5,156 bases of DNA from positions 1 through 5,156 of the forward strand of contig JAKZUA010000240.1 of the NCBI GenBank assembly GCA_047516825.1, given 5' to 3'. Position 1 is the stretch's first letter; the number at the start of each line of letters is the position of its first letter. Origin of the DNA: JADFQT01 sp047516825. GTDB taxonomy: Bacteria > Chloroflexota > Dehalococcoidia > Lucifugimonadales > UBA3495. The notes under the pieces were generated by a model. The model was not told the DNA's origin. It made no database searches and saw only the letters and a program-made list of their open reading frames with translations. Below, in pieces: positions 4,860 through 5,156 of this stretch. The translations under genes and the position numbers were made by a program.

Positions 4860-5156
4860 ATGCTGAGAAAATTCCGCCTGGCCTTGGCCCAGATCAATCC
4901 CACTGTTGGGGACATTACCGGCAATACCGCCAGGATTCTGGAGTATCTCGAACGCGCCCGGGAAGCCCAAGCCGACCTGGTCGCCTTTCCGGAGCTAGCG
5001 ATAACCGGTTATCCGCCGGAAGACCTGCTTTTTAAGCCCTCTTTCCTCCAGGCCAACGTAGAGGCCATGCAGCAAGTGGTGGCTGCCTCGGCTGGTATCG
5101 CCGTGGTCGTCGGGTATGTCCAGGTTGACGCCGACACCGCCAACGCGGCGGCGGTC
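4860..5156 (+). CDS. nadE: Glutamine-dependent NAD+ synthetase, N-terminal part
   Basis: The first 99 codons of a gene running off the right edge. The protein makes NAD+ from deamido-NAD+, ATP and glutamine in the cytosol, the last step of NAD synthesis. Only the N-terminal glutaminase (nitrilase/CN-hydrolase) domain is visible. LALAQINPTVGDITGN (7-22) is the typical opening strand and loop. FPELAITGYPPEDLLFKPSF (43-62) is a family hallmark, with Glu45 as the catalytic glutamate of the Glu-Lys-Cys triad. VVVGYV (86-91) is the next core strand. The Lys, the Cys and the ATP-binding synthetase domain lie beyond the window; full proteins have roughly 540-680 residues. The start is ATG 4860, with GGAG at 4851-4854. 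It is divergent from the MFS gene and metabolically unrelated to the cluster. Confidence 0.95.
   Translation, partial: MLRKFRLALAQINPTVGDITGNTARILEYLERAREAQADLVAFPELAITGYPPEDLLFKPSFLQANVEAMQQVVAASAGIAVVVGYVQVDADTANAAAV

Overview
The window is GC-rich bacterial DNA with an accessory, catabolic flavour. It carries a fumarylacetoacetate hydrolase (FAH)-family enzyme, two unrelated-looking carboxymuconolactone decarboxylase (CMD)-type proteins, a class I SAM methyltransferase, an MFS transporter of the monocarboxylate/oxalate-formate type, and the start of glutamine-dependent NAD+ synthetase. This mix, and the style of the proteins, suggests an uncultured Chloroflexota (Dehalococcoidia/SAR202-like) or similar soil or marine bacterium. 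That placement is inferred from protein flavour only and is no better than about 50%.

Layout. Positions 2-130 (+) hold what looks like the C-terminal end of a transposase. The FAH gene (278-1060, +) follows a strong Shine-Dalgarno. It faces CMD protein 1 (1102-1482, -) tail to tail, with about 40 bp between them. CMD1 and the methyltransferase (up to 2352, +) are divergent. The gap between them contains a 45-bp imperfect palindrome (1628-1672) that runs into the 5' end of the methyltransferase frame, which has no ATG or GTG before its conserved core. After a hairpin at the methyltransferase end, 2389-2517 (-) is the decayed tail of a second MFS transporter. CMD protein 2 (2534-3091, -) and the intact MFS transporter (3308-4612, -) follow. 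nadE starts at 4860 (+) and runs off the right edge.

Regulation visible in sequence. The MFS gene has a near-consensus sigma70-type promoter (TTGACA, 17 bp, TATGAT). CMD2 has its own candidate promoter with the same GGATTGACAC 10-mer at the -35. nadE has a weaker promoter facing the MFS promoter. No RNA genes, CRISPR array or complete mobile element were seen.

How the genes may work together (inference). An MFS carrier for an organic acid, an FAH-type hydrolase/hydratase and CMD-fold proteins fit uptake and breakdown of an aromatic or dicarboxylic compound. The genes lie on alternating strands with separate promoters, so this is a loose neighbourhood and not one operon. nadE is a housekeeping gene at the edge. 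I see no convincing new defence or mobile system. The most unusual signals are the palindrome at the methyltransferase start and the MFS remnant.
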